NCBI RefSeq assembly: GCF_031432425.1
Contig: NZ_JAVKPH010000019.1
Span: 8,888 to 72,887, forward strand
DNA length: 64,000 nucleotides
Source: Ruixingdingia sedimenti
GTDB lineage: Bacteria > Pseudomonadota > Alphaproteobacteria > Rhodobacterales > Rhodobacteraceae
Direction: 5' to 3'
Each line of letters opens with the position of its first letter. Position 1 is the first letter of the stretch. A program made the translations under genes and the position numbers. The notes below the pieces were generated by a model, which saw only the letters and a program-made list of their open reading frames with translations, searched no databases and was not told the DNA's origin. Positions 61,703 through 64,000 of this stretch are shown here, piece after piece.

Positions 61703-61719
61703 GCTGACGGAAAGCTGAC
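61703..61719. promoter_or_regulatory. Tandem 11-bp repeat, probable response-regulator site 2
   Basis: GCTGAC at 61703-61708 and 61714-61719, same sequence and 11-bp period as site 1, about 86-102 bases before PepSY gene 2. Confidence 0.55.
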
Positions 61720-61804
61720 GCAGGTTTTTCGCGGCGATCAGGATCACGTCAGCCGCGCCCTCCAGATTGGTTTCATCAGGCAACCAAGGCTGAGGAGCAT
61801 AGCC

Positions 61805-62107
61805 ATGAAAACTATCCTGACCGCCACCGCATTCGCCCTCGCGATCCCCGCCGGGGCCGCGCTCGCCGACGAGAAATGCAACGTGCCGACCGAGAACATG
61901 CAGTCCTGGGAAGCTCTTGTTCAAGTGACCGACGAGTTCGGCTGGACCATCTCGAAAATGGAACTCGACGATGGCTGTTACGAGTTGAACGTCATCGACC
62001 AGGGCGGCAACAGCCTGAAGATGACCGTCGATCCCGGAACGCTCGAGGTGATCGACGGCAAGGTCAAGCGCTGGAGCGACGGCACCAAGCCCGAAAAGCG
62101 CAACTGA
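61805..62107 (+). CDS. Exported PepSY-domain protein 2
   Basis: The 100-residue product has a signal peptide (TILTATAFALAIPAGAALAD) and a PepSY domain (VQVTDEFGWTISKMELDDG, then CYELNVIDQGGNSLKMTVDP). It is clearly paralogous to the proteins at 60676 and 62219, including the shared Cys pair and the DPGTLEVI segment. GAGGAGCATAGCC precedes the ATG. It has its own promoter region with response-regulator site 2. Confidence 0.85.
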   Translation: MKTILTATAFALAIPAGAALADEKCNVPTENMQSWEALVQVTDEFGWTISKMELDDGCYELNVIDQGGNSLKMTVDPGTLEVIDGKVKRWSDGTKPEKRN

Positions 62108-62113
62108 TCGCCG

Positions 62114-62147
62114 CAAGGCTCCGCCCCGTCATCGCGGTGGAGCCTTG
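62114..62147 (+). terminator. Hairpin between PepSY genes 2 and 3
   Basis: CAAGGCTCC (62114-62122) pairs with GGAGCCTTG (62139-62147), loop of 16; no T run, so a terminator or RNA stabiliser. Confidence 0.45.
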
Positions 62148-62218
62148 CCCACGTGGGCGTTCGCCGCGGCCATAGCCGGGAAAATGCCCCCGAGATGATC
62201 GTAAAGGACATTCGAACC

Positions 62219-62599
62219 ATGAAAACTCTTTTGATCGCCGTAGCCGCTCTCGCGGTATTGCCCGCGGCGGGGGCGTTGGCGGGCGACGACTGCCATGTGC
62301 CTCGCGGCGCCTGGCAGCCGCGCGAGGCGGTGATGCAGGCCGCCGCCGGCCTCGGCTGGCATGTCGAGAAGGTTGAGGCCGACGACGGCTGCTGGGAGGT
62401 CAAGGGTCGCGATGCCCAGGGCCGGCGCATCAAGGCCAAGCTGGATCCCGCGACATTGCAGGTCGTCAAGCTGCGCCACAGGGACGGCGAGCAGGACCGC
62501 AAGCGGGATCGCGGCGGTGCAACCCCTGTCGCCCCCTCGGCCCCGCCCGCCAATCCGCTGTTCCAGAACGGCACCCCGCCCGTGGTGCGGGTGAACTGA
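62219..62599 (+). CDS. Exported PepSY-domain protein 3
   Basis: The 126-residue product has a signal peptide (KTLLIAVAALAVLPAAGALA), a PepSY domain (MQAAAGLGWHVEKVEADDG, then CWEVKGRDAQGRRIKAKLDP) and an extra Pro-rich tail. It is the third tandem paralogue, with CYE replaced by CWE. GTAAAGGACATTCGAACC precedes the ATG. It is followed by DUF2271 and a PepSY membrane protein, so these probably form one operon. Confidence 0.85.
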   Translation: MKTLLIAVAALAVLPAAGALAGDDCHVPRGAWQPREAVMQAAAGLGWHVEKVEADDGCWEVKGRDAQGRRIKAKLDPATLQVVKLRHRDGEQDRKRDRGGATPVAPSAPPANPLFQNGTPPVVRVN

Positions 62600-62625
62600 C
62601 AAATCATGCAGAAGAGAGCAGAGAC

Positions 62626-63096
62626 ATGAAATCCTTCCTTGCAGCCCTTGCGCTGACTTCGGCCCTGGTGGCCCCCGGCCTTGCCATGGCCCGGCCTGTC
62701 ACCCTCACCACCACGCTGAACACTTACGGCGGCGATGGCGCCTATCTGGTTCTCTACGTTACCGATGCGCAGGGGGCATATGCCGGAACCCTGTGGATGG
62801 CCGGCGGCAAATCGAAATATTACGAACATCTCAGCGACTGGTATCGCGCCACCGGCGGCGACCTGGCGCAGATCGACGGCATCACCGGCGCCAGTGTCGG
62901 CGCGGGCCGGTCGCTGGAAATCACCCTCGACCTTGCCGATGCGCTGTTCGATGCGGGCTACACGCTGCATGTCGATGCCGCCGTCGAGGACATGCGCGAC
63001 AGTCCGAACGACATCGCCGTGCCGTTGACGGCGGCAGGAGCGGGGCAGCCCGTGCCCGGCCGCCGCTATGTCGCCAGCCTCCGCTACGACATGTGA
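62626..63096 (+). CDS. DUF2271 exported protein
   Basis: The 156-residue product has a signal peptide (FLAALALTSALVAPGLAMAR) and matches DUF2271: GDGAYLVLYVTDAQGAYAGT, LWMAGGKSKYYEHLSDWY and GASVGAGRSLEITLDLAD. DUF2271 genes usually sit beside PepSY membrane reductases and flavoproteins, as here. Likely a periplasmic partner in electron transfer or iron uptake, by context only. Confidence 0.85.
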   Translation: MKSFLAALALTSALVAPGLAMARPVTLTTTLNTYGGDGAYLVLYVTDAQGAYAGTLWMAGGKSKYYEHLSDWYRATGGDLAQIDGITGASVGAGRSLEITLDLADALFDAGYTLHVDAAVEDMRDSPNDIAVPLTAAGAGQPVPGRRYVASLRYDM

Positions 63097-63105
63097 GATG
63101 CCGCC

Positions 63106-64000
63106 ATGATCCGCATGCTGCATCGCTGGCCGGGTCTGCTGGCCCTTGCTCTCGTCATGGTCCTCGCGATCAGCGGGGCGGCGCTCTCGGTCTTTCCAGT
63201 GGCCGAGCGGTTTTCCACGCCGCAGGCCGAGGCCGGCCTGACCGTTGCCGATCTCTCAGAACGCATCCGGACTGCCTATCCGGGGGTGGAGCAGATCCGG
63301 CGTGCGCCCTCGGGCCGGATTACTGCGTTCTGGTTCGACGACGGCACGCCCGGCGCGGCGGTGATCGACCCCGCGACCGGCAAGGGCATCGCCAGCGCCG
63401 ATCCGAACCCGGTCGAACGCTGGCTGACCAGCCTTCACCGCTCGCTGTTTCTTGGCGATGCCGGCCGTATCGTCATGGCCGCCGGTGCGGCGGCGATGCT
63501 GGTCCTGTCGGTCTCCGGCGCGATGCTGGTCGCGCGGCGCATGGGCGGCTGGCGGCGCTGGTTCACCCCTTTGCGCGGGCCGGCATCGAGCCGCATCCAT
63601 ACCGGGATCGCCCGCGTGGCGGTCGCGGGGCTGATTCTGTCCTCGGCGACCGCACTGTGGATGGCCGCCTCGACCTTCGATCTTCTGCCGGATGGCGCCG
63701 CACCGCCGGCCTTTCCGACCGAGGTCAGCGGCAGCACCGGGGTCTCCCTTGCTGCGATGGAGCCGCTCTCCGTGATTCCTGTCACGGAGTTGCGCGAACT
63801 GAGCTTTCCCTATCCGGGCGACGCCACGGACGCCTTCACCCTGAAGACGGATCGCGGCTCCGGCTATCTTGATCAGGGGACGGGTGAGCTTCTGGCTTGG
63901 GCCGAGCTGACGATGTGGGAACGGATATCTGAAACCATCTACATGCTGCATACCGGGCAGGGGGCCGCATCTCTCGGCCTCGTGCTGGGTGTGCTGGCGC
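63106..64000 (+). CDS. PepSY-associated membrane protein (partial, runs off the window)
   Basis: The visible 298 residues begin MIRMLHRWPGLLALALVMVL with a membrane segment, followed by a PepSY-like periplasmic part, a second membrane segment (IVMAAGAAAMLVLSVSGAML) and a third (VAVAGLILSSATALWMAAST). The layout matches PepSY-TM proteins; homologues beside DUF2271 are often fused to a flavodoxin/ferredoxin reductase part, which would lie beyond 64000. It starts 9 bases after the DUF2271 stop. Confidence 0.8.
   Translation, partial: MIRMLHRWPGLLALALVMVLAISGAALSVFPVAERFSTPQAEAGLTVADLSERIRTAYPGVEQIRRAPSGRITAFWFDDGTPGAAVIDPATGKGIASADPNPVERWLTSLHRSLFLGDAGRIVMAAGAAAMLVLSVSGAMLVARRMGGWRRWFTPLRGPASSRIHTGIARVAVAGLILSSATALWMAASTFDLLPDGAAPPAFPTEVSGSTGVSLAAMEPLSVIPVTELRELSFPYPGDATDAFTLKTDRGSGYLDQGTGELLAWAELTMWERISETIYMLHTGQGAASLGLVLGVLA

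Noticed and set aside
1..64000. CRISPR arrays, tRNA and rRNA genes, integrase or transposase genes
   Set aside because: None was seen. The short direct repeats found (repA iterons, oriT-like repeats, regulator boxes) have too few copies or the wrong spacing for CRISPR.

Overview
The window is a 64 kb stretch of high-GC alphaproteobacterial DNA. Gene content points to the Rhodobacteraceae (Rhodobacter/Paracoccus-like): an RpoE-ChrR singlet-oxygen switch with its usual targets, a class I PHA synthase, and a conjugative element of the repA-parA-traF-relaxase-traG-trb type (Tn4371-like integrative conjugative elements or related plasmids). No integrase, rRNA, tRNA or CRISPR array was seen, so the ends of the element lie outside the window.

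Layout. (1) 0.2-10.9 kb is an early/maintenance block: ArdB/KlcA antirestriction protein, a giant methylase-helicase of the strawberry-notch type, a Toprim protein, a DUF2493 protein behind a strikingly structured leader, a small membrane protein, an SSB protein and small DNA-binding regulators, one of them frameshifted. (2) 10.9-11.4 kb holds decayed phage-tail-like fragments. (3) 11.5-21.0 kb is a complete photo-oxidative stress cassette: rpoE-chrR with an SDR gene, a divergent five-gene operon (FAD desaturase-like, DUF1365, cyclopropane/methyl-transferase, photolyase, TspO-like), a DUF2177 gene and a fasciclin gene. Four promoters share TGATC-N19-TA and are probably all read by this RpoE. 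(4) 21.7-31.4 kb is replication, partition and DNA processing: AlpA-like regulator, repA with an internal iteron cluster, parA, a solitary DNA methylase, an RHH-like small protein, DUF2840, TraF peptidase, DUF736, lytic transglycosylase, an oriT-like repeat region, relaxase, TraG coupling protein and CopG. (5) 31.5-37.4 kb is copper cargo: P1B ATPase, DUF411, a DUF305-beta-propeller protein, two small Cys/His-rich exported proteins and an internally deleted multicopper oxidase. (6) 37.9-48.5 kb is the mating-pair operon trbBCDEJKLFGI plus a DUF2274 gene and a convergent LysR regulator; a 269-bp assembly gap removes the middle of trbB. (7) 48.5-54.3 kb is a tetR-hlyD-ABC efflux operon. (8) 54.4-58.4 kb has a decayed exported protein gene, a phasin-like gene, phaC and a DUF900 lipoprotein hydrolase. 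(9) 58.5-64.0 kb has an OmpR/EnvZ-type two-component system divergent from three small PepSY proteins, a cytochrome b561, a DUF2271 protein and a PepSY membrane reductase cut by the window end.

How it fits together: the conjugative backbone mobilises stress cargo (singlet oxygen defence, copper resistance). Regulation can be read at several points: RpoE-type promoters, mutually related AAGT/ACTT motifs before tetR, phaC and the hydrolase, and a pair of 11-bp tandem GCTGAC repeats that link the two-component system to the PepSY genes. Frame changes are recorded as seen; some could be sequencing errors. All family assignments come from recognising sequence motifs by eye, not from a database search.
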